Assembly (NCBI GenBank): GCA_014155875.1
Contig: JACEFZ010014577.1
Span: forward strand, 5,001 to 69,000
DNA: 64,000 bases
Direction of reading: 5' to 3'
DNA from: Cepaea nemoralis
Taxonomy: Eukaryota; Mollusca; Gastropoda; Stylommatophora; Helicidae
In this document: positions 1 through 9,992 of the stretch, in pieces
Layout of the letters: each line of letters opens with the position of its first letter
Position numbering within the stretch: the first letter of the stretch is position 1
The notes under the pieces: generated by a model
Seen by the model: only the letters and a program-made list of their open reading frames with translations
Databases searched by the model: none
What the model was told of the DNA's origin: nothing
Translations under genes and position numbers: made by a program

Positions 1-1344
1 GGGGTATGATTAGAGAGTAGTCAGTACGAGTTAGTAGCGGGAAACAGAGTGAGTTATACTCAGTAAGCTCCGCGCTTCACGGGAAAGCTCAGGGGTCACA
101 GGCGACGAAATGAAGGAGAAAACTAACTTTACTCGGCATTCGGGTGTGGGACAGTTTAGTGAACACACACACTCCTACTCAACACCATAGATAGTTTCAA
201 ACCATAGATAGTTTCAACACCAAGACTCCAAGTACCTCCATTTTAATAATTACAACATCAACCCTAGAAACAGTGAGTTTACACTGAGACTGTCTGCAAA
301 GACTGCAAAGACTGATTAGTGGCACTGCATTTCTCAGTCAAGGGAAAGAGAGTGTGTTGTTAACGACATCACATGCGTTTCTGTGACTGTACGAAAGATT
401 GATGGCCACCAGGCGGATTGTCTGCAGTGTACAGTGTATGAGCGCCAGATAGAACGTCAAGTGTGTCTCAGCTGGCTGTCGAGGTTCGCTGTCTGGATGA
501 ACATCATTGTGTATTAAAGTGCATGTCAAGCTGCCGCAGTGTGTCGTGTCGACTTTATGGAGCGCATAAGTGAGAAGACATAGCAAGCGATCATGTTTTC
601 TACAACTGCCACACAGATGCCACTAGACATCACATCGTATTCAAGCTCGGTAGCATCATGTCAATGACCTTGATTTAATCACTGACGATGTCCCGTAGTG
701 ACCAGTGCCCTGCTTTCAATACAGTTTGTATGTATATCTATCCCAAATAAAACAGTGTGGTATTTGTGCCTTCTCCAATGGCAACAAATAATTTCCATGC
801 AGAAAAACAGCCATGCCTAGGTCTCCGACCACGTTTAAAATACTACAATAGTCTGGACCTTGTGGGTGGACTTTCATGGCCTGGTGTACTGAACAGGGAA
901 ACAATAAAATAATGTCATTTTCTTGGGTTGAACACACTACAACTGTCATAGTAGTTTCCCTGCACTAATCACCACAATACCACGACTGAGATAATTATCT
1001 GGATGACCTGGAAAAAAAGTTTCAGTCGGGAAATGGATAAAATCCAGATCAGTGACAGGTCATCGTTAAATGTGACGGAGCATGCTTGCTCATGATTGTT
1101 GGCAAGGTACATTAAAATGATCGTTATGGACATAGCACACATCTGTTCACAATCTCGTTTCTACCTCTGAACTTTAAGATATGGTTTAAATTTACAAGAC
1201 CACTAAACATCATGAGCAACAATTCCCTGAGGATACAATTCAACCCAAAAGGAGGGGGATGTGGGGAGGGGGGGGGGGGGGGAGAGACCGTTTAATCTTC
1301 CAGCAAACGATGCACCAATTATCGAACAATGACAGTAATACATT
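1..1344. other. Unassigned DNA, no gene seen
   Basis: No coding region, RNA gene or recognised repeat can be supported. Short open frames around 338-586 and 716-949 on the minus strand have no recognisable domain and look like chance. A run of 15 G lies at 1268-1282. Confidence 0.5.
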
Positions 1345-2075
1345 ATGTAAGCAAAATCATCTTACGAATTATCATGAACATCATCGAATGCAAATCAGAA
1401 TATGAATTACAGGCAAATTTTAGACAGTGCAGAGTATCCAGGAACTATATTTTCAACAAATAAATGGGAATGTTCTTAAACAAGTGAACCGGTACAATTA
1501 TCTCAGAACAGTCATAACATATAATGGGAGATGCCTCGAAGAATTTAGAACAAGAATCGCCATGGCGAAGGTAGCCTTTTGCAAGATGAAAAACATATTG
1601 ACCAATAAAAAGATGTCATTTTCAAGGAGTGAAAGTGTTGAGGTGCTACATAGAACATATAATTTTGTATGGATGTGAAGCATGGACAATGATCAGCCTA
1701 GCTGAAAAACATTTGATGGCTATGGAAATGTGGTTTCTGAGGAGAATGCAAAGAATACCATGGACAGACAGACAGAAAAACCAATGACCAAGTACTACAG
1801 GAAACAAATGAAAATCGTAAACTTATTAGAGACATTAGACGTAGACAGTCAACATTTTTTTGGCCATGTTATGAGACGAAATGCATTGGAGAACTTGGTG
1901 ACGACTGGCAAGATCGAAAGGAAGAGACCAAGGGAAAGACTGAGAAGTAAATACCTGGATGGCTTGGCCACGTGGCATGGTCGAGACAGGAACACGGAGC
2001 TGATCTACGACACTGGTGATCGAGTGAGATGACAGAACATTACCGCCCACGCTTATCACCATGGCACATGATGGA
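1345..2075 (+). pseudogene. Decayed, internally deleted 3' fragment of the RTE-like LINE
   Basis: Translation of 1450-1680 and 1730-2032 closely resembles the last 210 residues or so of the intact LINE protein encoded at 3693-6575. Shared words include NYL.TVIT, GRCLEE, KNILTNKKMS, FGHVMRRN and LDGLATWHGRDRNTEL. The nucleotide similarity runs to the same 3' end, near 'gcccacgctt'. A short upstream stretch at 1350-1375 resembles LINE 5335-5360, so about 580 bp of the RT palm to thumb region is missing between them. Frameshifts near 1670-1730 break the reading frame. This is an old copy with no coding potential. Confidence 0.85.
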
Positions 2076-2261
2076 TGGAACTGTGTGATTGTGTATGTGT
2101 GAGTTTCTGTGTATATGTCTTATGAACGTGTCTGTAAGTAAGTGTCAATGTGTATGTGTCTGATCGAAGGTAGGAAAGACAAGGTCGCATCAAGCGTGCT
2201 GGTTGCTGTACTGCCACAGTTCCCAGATATGGGTCAGTATGTCGGTGTTAAAACAGCTAAC

Positions 2262-2849
2262 GTGATCATTTGATATCTGTTAAAACATCTAAAGTAATCA
2301 TTCGGTATCTCTTATAACATGAAAAGTAATCATTTGGTATCTGTTGAAACATCTAAAGTAATCATTCGGTATCTTTTGAAACATCTAAAGTAATCATTCG
2401 GTATCTTGAAACATCTAAAGTAATCATTCAGTATCAGTTAAAACATCTAAAGTAATCATTCGGTATCTGTTAAAACATCTAAAGTATTCATTAGTTATCT
2501 GTGAAAAGATCTAAAGTAATCATTCAGTATATGTTAAAAGATGTAAAGTGATCATTCGGTTTCTGTTAAAAGATCTAAAGTAATTATTCAGTATTTGTTA
2601 AAAGATCTAAAGTAATCATTCCGTATCTGTTAAAACATCTAAAGTAATCATTTGGTATCTGTTGAAAGATCTTAAGTAATCATTAAGTATCTGTTAAATA
2701 ATCTAAAGTAATCATTCGGTATCTGTTAATTCATCTAAAGTAATAATCCAGTATCTGTAAAATCATCTAAATTAATCATTAAGTATCTGTTAAAAGATCT
2801 GAAGTAATCATTTGGTATCTGTTAAAACATCTGAAGTAATCATTCAGTA
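2262..2849. repeat. 32-bp minisatellite, left block
   Basis: About 18 imperfect tandem copies of a 32-bp A/T-rich unit of the type 'tctgttaaaacatctaaagt' followed by 'aatcattcggta'. Units differ by substitutions (aaaag for aaaac, cagt for cggt) and a few indels. The block stops exactly at the TA that begins the Tigger insertion and resumes at 13248, so the two blocks were one array. Confidence 0.93.
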
Positions 2850-2872
2850 GGGGAGACTGGGGAGAAATGGAC
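2850..2872 (+). repeat. Tigger left terminal inverted repeat
   Basis: 23 bp, perfect inverted match to 13225-13247. It includes one copy of the GGGGAGAAATGGAC word that recurs internally as subterminal repeats. Confidence 0.95.
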
Positions 2873-3040
2873 CAGCAATTTTGTAGTTTTCAATTTTGCT
2901 CATCACCGGAACAGATTTTATCGAAACATAACAAAACCATGACTAAAATGTTGTACATTCATTTATTTTAAAAGGGGAAAACATTTAGCAATCTATTTCT
3001 ATATGTTTCTTTACAAAATGCATTTCAAAAATGTATATGA

Positions 3041-3122
3041 ACATGGGGAGAAATTGACCACCATTGGGGTGAAATGGACCAGCACGTGGGGAGCAATGGA
3101 CCATAGTGGGAGAAATGGACCT
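3041..3122. repeat. Tigger left subterminal repeats
   Basis: Four close variants of GGGGAGAAATGGACC lie head to tail at about 3045, 3064, 3089 and 3107. Similar words sit near the right end at 12834-12882 and 13209-13247. They are candidate transposase binding sites; that role is inferred from the arrangement only. Confidence 0.7.
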
Positions 3123-3170
3123 TTTTTAAAAAGAAGCAGCAACAACTCATCCATATTGCTATAACAAATA

Positions 3171-3344
3171 AAGGCAATGAATGAATCACCCAAATAAACG
3201 AGAAGTAGATTGTGAGCTTTACTGAAACACGACTACAAGAGACAAATTGGACGTTGCGGCCAAAGCCTTCGTCAGCACAGGACAAACAAATACAAACCAA
3301 CACAAAACTACATGAAACACACTATGACAATATTAAACTATTAT
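3171..3344 (-). repeat. Penelope left terminal repeat (inverted)
   Basis: Reverse complement of 10259-10430 with almost no differences by eye. It contains the hammerhead-like motif at 3250-3275. It is cut at its inner end by the LINE insertion. Confidence 0.9.
3250..3275 (-). ncRNA. Hammerhead-ribozyme-like motif (left copy)
   Basis: The minus strand reads CTGACGA, then a GGC/GCC hairpin closed by TTTG, then GCAAC and GTC. This has the layout of a type I hammerhead core (CUGANGA, stem II, GAAA, stem III, GUC), but one core A is C (GCAA, not GAAA). Flanking stem I pairing is weak (about 2 bp), so activity is doubtful. Hammerhead motifs are known in Penelope-like terminal repeats. Confidence 0.45.
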
Positions 3345-6300
3345 AATGGCGACGCGATGACCCGTTGTCTTGAGGAGGAAGCTGTTCAGTGTTTTTCTGT
3401 GGATTCCCTATGGAAATTCCCGTGAAATTCGTGTGGATAGTGTTTTTCCTTTGGATTATGTGATGTTATTTCGTGTTCGTTAATTGGAAGTGTTCAAAAG
3501 AAGCCACGGAAGGCAGGTGGTGGATGAAATTATGAGGGCAGCCGACAGATATTTGTTGGTTATGGTCTCGAGTTTCGCGACGGCAAGCTTTCTCTCTTTC
3601 GAGAGACACTGATTGCGGTCACCCGGCCAGTATGGTCACTGCCATAGAGGAAAGCAACGGCAAACTACCTCTTTGAAATTGCCTAGTTTATTATGATTCG
3701 CTTAAAGACTGATCATCGCAAGACAAGGACAGAGACATTAAAATTAGGAACATGGAACGTTAGGACGTTAAACAATGACGGAAAATTAGAGAACATAACA
3801 CAAGAAATTCAAAGAGAAAAAATTAATATATTAGGTATGTGCGAAACGAGATGGACAGGAGCAGGCATCAAGATACATAAAGATTTTAAGATTATTTATT
3901 CTGGAGGTGAGGATCGACATAGGGGAGTGGCAATAATTTTGGACCTGAAAACATCAACGTCTGTTCAGGGATATTGGGCCGTGTCGGACAGAGTATTACT
4001 AGTTAAATTGAGTGGCAGACCTTTTAACATAAATGTTATTCAAGTATATGCCCCAACAGGAGAGTCTAGTGAAGATAGTGTACAGGAATTTTATAATGAC
4101 ATAGAGTCTGCCTTAAAGAAATGTAAAAATTCAGAAATAAACATCATAATAGGGGACTTCAATGCAAAAGTAGGAAATCAAGGGGATAGATACACAGTAG
4201 GAAACTATGGTTTAGGAGAGAGAAATGAAAGAGGATACAGACTAGTAGAGTGGGCAAAAGAACAGGAAATGATTGTAGGAAACACCTATTTCAAACAACA
4301 CCCTAGAAGATTATGGACATGGAGGAGTCCTGATAGCAGGATTAGAAACCAGATTGACTACATTCTCATTAGCAGAAGATTTAGAAACGCCCTAACAGTA
4401 GCAAAAACAGTTCCCAGTGCTGATTGTTATAGTGACCACAGATTACTCACAGGAACATTGAGGATAAAGTTGAAGAAAGTCAAGTATACAACAGGGAACA
4501 CTAAATATGATTTGTGTACATTGAGTAATGACAAGGAAATACAAAACAAATTCAACATAGAAGTACAGAACAGATTTGAAATATTGTCTGATCTAGAGAT
4601 CCTATTCCAGGATGTGGATGATCAATGGGAAATGTTAAAGAATTCAATCAATGTGGCTGCAGAAACAACTATTCCAAAATTAAAGAAGGTGGGTCGTAAG
4701 AAATGGATGACTGAGGAAATTTTACACTTAATGGAAACAAGAAGACTCAACAAAAATAATCCTGCCAAATATGAAGAAATTCACAGACAAGTCAGAATAT
4801 TATGTAGGAAGGCAAAAGAATCATGGCTTGAGGAAAAGTGCTTAGAAATTGAAAAACAACACAACAGTCAAAATACCAAATTAGTACACAAAAGAATTCA
4901 GGAGCTTACTAATAAAAGAACAAGTACATCAACAGGCTGTCTAAAAACTAAAGATGGCAAAATCATAATAGAAAAAGATCAGATTCTACATGTCTGGACA
5001 GATTATGTGAAAGACCTGTATAATGATAACAGAGAGGAACAGTATGCTATTAGATTTAATAATGAAGGACCAGCAATTTTAAAGATGGAGGTTCAAAATG
5101 TTCTTAAGCATATGAAAGCTGGCAAGGCCCCCGGTGCAGATAACATCACAACAGAAATGATTAAAGCTTTAGAAGAATTTGGTCTAGAACAAGTCACTAG
5201 ACTGCTGAACACATTATATGATACTGGAGATATACCTTCTGAATTATGTAATTCTGTATTTATTGCAATCCCAAAGAAATCAGGAACCTTAGAATGTGAT
5301 CAACATAGAACAATTAGTATAATGAGTCACATCACAAAGATTTTGTTACGAATTATCATGCAAAGAGTGAGGAAGAAAATACAACCTGAAATAGGGGAAG
5401 AACAATGTGGTTTTGTAGAAGGAAAGGGTACAGTAAATGCTGTGTATATGCTGCGAACAGTTATTGAACGTGCTTTAGAAGTAAACAAGGATATACATCT
5501 TTGCTTTATTGACTACACAAAGGCTTTTGATAGAGTTAGACATGTCAACATTGTGGATATGCTTGCAGATCTACAAATTGATGGGAAAGACATTAGACTT
5601 ATAAAAAACATATATTGGAAACAACAAGCTGCCATAAGAATTGATAATGAAGTAGGACAATACCAACCTATTAAGAGAGGTGTTAGGCAGGGATGTGTAA
5701 TGTCTCCAGATCTTTTTTCCCTATACAGTGAAAATATTTTCAGAAATGTAGAAGACCTAAATGGAATCAGCATTGGAGGACGAAACATAAATAACATTAG
5801 ATATGCAGATGATACAGTATTGATTGCAGACAATGAACAGGATCTGCAACAATTAGTAGACGCTGTGGTTGTACACAGTGAGCAGCTGGGGTTGGAATTA
5901 AATTGTAGGAAGACACAGGTTATGGTCGTCACAAGGAAGAACGAAGTACCACAATGTAATATACAAGTAAATGGGAATATTCTTCAACAAGTGAATCGGT
6001 TCAATTATCTCGGAACAGTCATAACATCTGATGGCAGATGCCTTGAAGAGATTAGAACAAGAATCGCCATTGCGAAAGTAGCCTTTAGCAAGATGAAAAA
6101 CATTCTAACCAATAAAAAGATGTCAATTGAAACGAGAAAAAGAGTGTTGAGGGGATACATAGAGCCTGTTCTTTTGTATGGATGTGAAACTTGGACAATG
6201 TGCAGTCAAGCTGAAAAACATCTGATGGCTGCAGAAATGTGGTTTCTGAGGAAAATGCAAAGAATACCATGGACAGATAGAAAAACCAATGACCAAGTAC

Positions 6301-6583
6301 TACAAGAGACAAATGAAAATCGTAGACTGATTAGAGAAATTAGACGTAGACAGTCAAAATTTTTTGGACATGTTATGAGAAGAAATGGACTGGAGAACTT
6401 AGTGACAGCTGGCAAGATCGAAGGGAACAGACCAAGAGGAAGACCGAGAGGAAAATACCTGGATGGCTTGGCCACATGGCATGGACGAGACAGGAACACT
6501 GAGCTGATCCACGACTCTGGTGATCGAGTGAAATGGCGAATCATGACCGCCCACGCTTTCCGGCATGGCACATGATTGATTGA
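3345..6583 (+). mobile_element. Full-length single-ORF LINE (RTE-like)
   Basis: A non-LTR retrotransposon inserted into the inverted Penelope arm. The intact Penelope sequence is recoverable from the opposite arm (around 10240-10270), which places the LINE ends at about 3345 and 6583. About 4 bp of target appear lost and no clear target duplication is seen. It has a 5'UTR of about 350 bp, one ORF (3693-6575) and a 3' end that overlaps a short TGAT repeat (tgattgattgattg). A single ORF with an endonuclease and RT, a very short 3'UTR and a simple tetranucleotide tail fit the RTE group; the clade assignment is inference. The 5'UTR holds the word GGAAAGCAACGGCAAACTAC at 3647-3666. Confidence 0.9.
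3693..6575 (+). CDS. LINE endonuclease/reverse transcriptase polyprotein, intact
   Basis: 960 codons without interruption. Residues 15-255 or so form an apurinic-like (exonuclease-endonuclease-phosphatase) endonuclease, with GTWNVRTL near residue 19, ETRWTG, VYAPTG, GDFNAKVG and SDHRLLTG. This domain nicks target DNA. The reverse transcriptase spans about 465-760: PKKSGTL, CGFVEGKGT, the catalytic FIDYTKAFDRV near residue 605, RQGCVMSP and the YADD box near residue 703. A conserved C-terminal region (CETWTM, FFGHVMRRNGLENL, RGRPRGKYLDG) of unknown role follows, as in related LINEs. The first ATG of the frame was taken as the start; it lies after a plausible 5'UTR. All catalytic motifs look intact, so this copy may be competent. 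I see no promoter motif I would call. Confidence 0.93.
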   Translation: MIRLKTDHRKTRTETLKLGTWNVRTLNNDGKLENITQEIQREKINILGMCETRWTGAGIKIHKDFKIIYSGGEDRHRGVAIILDLKTSTSVQGYWAVSDRVLLVKLSGRPFNINVIQVYAPTGESSEDSVQEFYNDIESALKKCKNSEINIIIGDFNAKVGNQGDRYTVGNYGLGERNERGYRLVEWAKEQEMIVGNTYFKQHPRRLWTWRSPDSRIRNQIDYILISRRFRNALTVAKTVPSADCYSDHRLLTGTLRIKLKKVKYTTGNTKYDLCTLSNDKEIQNKFNIEVQNRFEILSDLEILFQDVDDQWEMLKNSINVAAETTIPKLKKVGRKKWMTEEILHLMETRRLNKNNPAKYEEIHRQVRILCRKAKESWLEEKCLEIEKQHNSQNTKLVHKRIQELTNKRTSTSTGCLKTKDGKIIIEKDQILHVWTDYVKDLYNDNREEQYAIRFNNEGPAILKMEVQNVLKHMKAGKAPGADNITTEMIKALEEFGLEQVTRLLNTLYDTGDIPSELCNSVFIAIPKKSGTLECDQHRTISIMSHITKILLRIIMQRVRKKIQPEIGEEQCGFVEGKGTVNAVYMLRTVIERALEVNKDIHLCFIDYTKAFDRVRHVNIVDMLADLQIDGKDIRLIKNIYWKQQAAIRIDNEVGQYQPIKRGVRQGCVMSPDLFSLYSENIFRNVEDLNGISIGGRNINNIRYADDTVLIADNEQDLQQLVDAVVVHSEQLGLELNCRKTQVMVVTRKNEVPQCNIQVNGNILQQVNRFNYLGTVITSDGRCLEEIRTRIAIAKVAFSKMKNILTNKKMSIETRKRVLRGYIEPVLLYGCETWTMCSQAEKHLMAAEMWFLRKMQRIPWTDRKTNDQVLQETNENRRLIREIRRRQSKFFGHVMRRNGLENLVTAGKIEGNRPRGRPRGKYLDGLATWHGRDRNTELIHDSGDRVKWRIMTAHAFRHGT

Positions 6584-6861
6584 TTGAATTAAAATTGAAT
6601 GTACTCATCTGAATACCGTGTCCTAGCTTGGAAGGTCTGACACACGTAGGGCGCCAGTGGATCAATAGACCGGATGTATGGTACACGGGTCAAAGGTCAA
6701 GCGGGAAGGGAGTGGGGTGGAGACGCGCCCATGTGTGCGGAAAAGTGAAATTAGAGACCGGCAAAGATGTTACGGACGCAGATGACAATTAGCAATTATC
6801 GTTAAGCGCTGGAAACACCGCTGTGGAAACCTATATAGTGTTAGTACACACAGAGAGGCAT

Positions 6862-6950
6862 GAGTGGCGGTCGTTCAGAAAATGATGGCAAAACACCGAA
6901 CGTAAATCCGCCAAGAGAGTTGACTGTGATGTCATATAAAGGATCTGCAC
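6862..6950 (+). repeat. SINE-A-like segment inside the Penelope 3' region (left arm)
   Basis: The plus strand reads GGTCGTTCAGAAAATGATGG and continues to GTTGACTGTGATGTC. It matches the 3' half of the SINE-A family (for example 20990-21100 and the complement of 16085-16190). It is present in both arms, so it was part of the element before the arm was copied. Confidence 0.75.
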
Positions 6951-7000
6951 GTACCCAGATGGTGGACTGTAAGCTAGGGGTTGGACGGTGGGGTGGGAAG

Positions 7001-7831
7001 TTAAATGAAGCTGTGTTGGACATTAAGGCCGTGAGGGGAGAGTGTGCCCAACTGGAAGATGAGACGGTGTTCCAATGTCTTCCGATCCCGTTCGTGGGAT
7101 GCGCATGATTTGATGGCCGTGACCTGTATGTCGCTACGCCATGGTGGTCAGGACTGTTGAAATGTATGGATACTGGTTTCTGGGCGCCGCTGGTGATGTC
7201 AGAAAGATGTTGTCGAAATCTGTCCCCAAGACGTAATCCTGTCTCACCGACATATCTCATGTCGCAACGTGTGCAGGTAATCGCATAGATGACGTTGCGA
7301 CTGATGCATGAGAAACCCTCACGGATGTGGAAGGTCGTCTTAGGGAATGTCAGACTCTGGGTTTGAAGTACGTATGGACAGGTCTTGCAAACCGATCGAA
7401 GACACGCCACCGTGCCAGGAGGAGACTGGTGAGGTTGGGGTAGCCTGCTATGGACCAGCACATCTCTGAGGTTACGATCCCGCTTATATGCCACTAGAGG
7501 AGCCTCTGAGAAGACATCACGAGTGGTCGATTCCGCCCGGAGAATGGATAGATGTTTCAAAAGGATATTCTTGGCAGCAATATTGTGGGGATGATAAGTA
7601 AGTGAGAGGACCGGTCTATTGTTTCGTGGTTTCGGCCTGGAGGAGAGAGCCTCAGTGCGACTGATAGACTGGCAGCGGTGAAGAGCTGTAGATAGAACAT
7701 TATCAGGATAGCCACGAAGGCGAAAGAAATCAAGCAACTCGTGGGCTTTTTGATGGAAGTCGTTGTTATCCTGGCAAAGTCGTCGGAGACGTAACAGTTG
7801 GGAGAAAGGAATAGAACGTTTGCACGAGGGC
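7001..7831 (-). pseudogene. Penelope C-terminal fragment with GIY-YIG endonuclease (inverted copy)
   Basis: This encodes the RT C-terminal connector and the GIY-YIG endonuclease of the element. The zinc-finger-like cysteines in ACLRSVCKTCPY and CTRCDMRYVGETGLRLGDR, with a downstream RQH, mark the GIY-YIG-type module of Penelope-like elements, in which the core reads NVIYAI followed by YVGETG. It lacks the whole RT palm because the copy is truncated. Relative to the plus-strand copy it has lost one base near 7131 (gtcgctacg against gtcggctacg). That shifts the frame before the normal stop, so the frame runs on to 6841. It lacks the extra T that breaks the other copy at about 9420. Confidence 0.85.
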
Positions 7832-8248
7832 ACCATTTCTCATTTCTCTCACCTCTCCAAACGCAGGTCTGCTTGGGTTCCCAATCCAGGGGCATCTAAG
7901 GCCCTCGATTTATACATCGACAAAACACTTTACGACATCCAAAAACTCAAATTTAAGCCACTACGATATTCCAACCTCACCGCGGATGAACAACGGGCAC
8001 TTACACAGTTGAAACGCCGTGATGACATAGTTATCAAACCTGCCGATAAGGGAGGGGCGCTAGTGGTTTGGAGGAAAGACTTATATATACAGGAAGGCAA
8101 CAAGCAACTGGGCGATGCCACCTTCTACAGACCAAGGATACAAGATGGGACAGTCAGAAACAACACCCAGGTCAAAAGCGTGACTAACGCCATTATCCAG
8201 CAAGGTCTTTTACCCAGCTCCCGCCACCTCGTTGATCATCCACGATAG
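7832..8248 (+). pseudogene. Penelope ORF, N-terminal region
   Basis: This is the N-terminal part of the Penelope polyprotein, upstream of the RT fingers. Conserved words are ALDLYIDKTLYDI, LTADEQRALTQL and VIKPADKGGALVVW; the last is the usual entry into the Penelope RT fingers. The same region occurs in a decayed copy at 17010-17645. The 5' end of the element is missing, because the copy begins abruptly at the head-to-head junction, so no true start codon can be chosen. The frame is lost near 8245, and the next 120 bp (8249-8368) read on in two other frames through the MLPKTH region. At least two single-base indels must lie there. Confidence 0.85.
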
Positions 8249-8368
8249 CTGCTTGGGCAAACCCGCCTTTAATATGCTGCCTAAGACACACAACCTGGTA
8301 ACCCAGGCAGACCTATCGTCTCGGCCTGCTCTTGCCCTACAGAACGGATTTCAGAGTTTCTAGACAGC

Positions 8369-9073
8369 ATGTTTCAGCCGTTGGTTGCCAGCCTCCCTTC
8401 GTATATCAAAGACACCAACCACGCTATCTCCATCTTCGATTCCATCAGTTTCACTAACCCTTCTCAGTATCACATCTTCACTTTAGATGTGACTTCACTC
8501 TACACTTCCATTCCTCACTCTGACGGCCTTAAAGCCTTAGAATTTTTCTTGGAGAAAAGGCTTAATCCCTCGATAGCCACTGGACCATTACTGTGTCTTG
8601 CGGAGTTAGTCCTCAACCTCAACTTGTTTGAGTTCAATGGGGACTACTTCGACCAGATCAGCGGTGTGGCCATGGGTACTAAGATGGGTCCCAGTTATGC
8701 CTGCCTCTTCATGGGCTATCTGGAGCACCAGGTATGGAGTCAGTACACCGGTAGGCTCCCGGAGCTCTACAGGAGGTACATTGACGACTGCTTTGGTGTC
8801 TCGGACATGCCCTTGCCTGACCTACAGAACTTCATTGCCTTTTTTCAGACTTCCATCCCAGCATCAAACTTACCTCCACCATTTCTTCGTCGGCCTGTCA
8901 ACTTCTTAGACCTCACAGTCTCTTTAGGTTCCGCTGGTCTATGCACGACGGTTTATTATAAACCAACTGACTCGCACTCATTCCTTCTCTATACCTCCTC
9001 CCACCCTCCCTCGTGCAAACGTTCTATTCCTTTCTCCCAACTGTTACGTCTCCGACGACTTTGTCCAGGATAA
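8369..9073 (+). pseudogene. Penelope-like reverse transcriptase domain
   Basis: Open frame holding most of the RT palm. Visible motifs are the catalytic LDVTSLYTSIPH, the Penelope signature GVAMGTKMGPSYACLFMGYLE-type block at about 8660-8730, and the YIDD active site near 8780. The thumb region NFLDLTV and YYKPTDSHSFL follows. This RT family is the closest retroelement relative of telomerase RT and primes at nicks or chromosome ends. Upstream and downstream frames are offset (breaks near 8345 and 9070), so no full polyprotein can be made from this copy as read. The motifs are undamaged, which suggests recent breakage or consensus errors. Confidence 0.9.
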
Positions 9074-9100
9074 CAACGACTTCCATCAAAAAGCCCACGA

Positions 9101-9839
9101 GTGCTTGATTTCTTTCGCCTTCGTGGCTATCCTGATAATGTTCTATCTACAGCTCTTCACCGCTGCCAGTCTATCAGTCGCACTGAGGCTCTCTCCTCCA
9201 GGCCGAAACCACGAAACAATAGACCTGTCCTCTCACTTACTTATCATCCCCACAATATTGCTGCCAAGAATATCCTTTTGAAACATCTATCCATTCTCCG
9301 GGCGGAATCGACCACTCGTGATGTCTTCTCAGAGGCTCCTCTAGTGGCATATAAGCGGGATCGTAACCTCAGAGATGTGCTGGTCCATAGCAGGCTACCC
9401 CAACCTCACCAGTCTCCTTCCTGGCACGGTGGCGTGTCTTCGATCGGTTTGCAAGACCTGTCCATACGTACTTCAAACCCAGAGTCTGACATTCCCTAAG
9501 ACGACCTTCCACATCCGTGAGGGTTTCTCATGCATCAGTCGCAACGTCATCTATGCGATTACCTGCACACGTTGCGACATGAGATATGTCGGTGAGACAG
9601 GATTACGTCTTGGGGACAGATTTCGACAACATCTTTCTGACATCACCAGCGGCGCCCAGAAACCAGTATCCATACATTTCAACAGTCCTGACCACCATGG
9701 CGTAGCCGACATACAGGTCACGGCCATCAAATCATGCGCATCCCACGAACGGGATCGGAAGACATTGGAACACCGTCTCATCTTCCAGTTGGGCACACTC
9801 TCCCCTCACGGCCTTAATGTCCAACACAGCTTCATTTAA
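9101..9839 (+). pseudogene. Penelope GIY-YIG endonuclease domain (plus copy)
   Basis: This is the C-terminal endonuclease of the element, which cuts target DNA for priming. It reads in two overlapping frames (9101-9499 and 9375-9839) because of an extra T near 9420 relative to the inverted copy. It includes the paired cysteines CLRSVCKTC, the core ISRNVIYAITCTRC then YVGETG, and conserved R and H residues in GDRFRQHL. A catalytic Glu candidate lies in RDRKTLEHRLIFQLGTL. The stop at 9837-9839 looks like the genuine end of the ORF, since the family normally ends in a GLN(V) word shortly before the stop. Confidence 0.87.
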
Positions 9840-9889
9840 CTTCCCACCCCACCGTCCAACCCCTAGCTTACAGTCCACCATCTGGGTAC

Positions 9890-9992
9890 GTGCAGATCCT
9901 TTATATGACATCACAGTCAACTCTCTTGGCGGATTTACGTTCGGTGTTTTGCCATCATTTTCTGAACGACCGCCACTCATGCCTCTCTGTGT
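9890..9992 (-). repeat. SINE-A-like segment in the Penelope 3'UTR (right arm)
   Basis: Complement of the segment at 6862-6950, located after the ORF stop at 9839. It lies antisense to the element and shares about 85 bp with the SINE-A 3' half, including TTTCTGAACGACCG.C and the GTCAAC end. Confidence 0.75.

Larger units (their letters stand above)
6584..7831 (-). repeat. Penelope inverted arm (left copy of the element's 3' half)
   Basis: Inverted duplicate of 9006-10250, close to identical apart from single-base indels. The two arms flank a spacer of about 1.17 kb (7832-9005) and could form a long cruciform or hairpin. The head-to-head junction lies between 'gcacgaggg' and 'caccatttc' at 7831/7832. 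Confidence 0.92.

Noticed and set aside
338..949. Two minus-strand frames of 82 and 77 codons
   Set aside because: No domain, no codon pattern, no neighbouring splice or polyadenylation evidence.
3011..3303. Minus-strand frames of 60 and 92 codons
   Set aside because: They lie across the Tigger left end and the Penelope terminal repeat, which explain the sequence.
5513..6571. Minus-strand frames opposite the LINE ORF
   Set aside because: Shadow frames of the endonuclease/RT gene.
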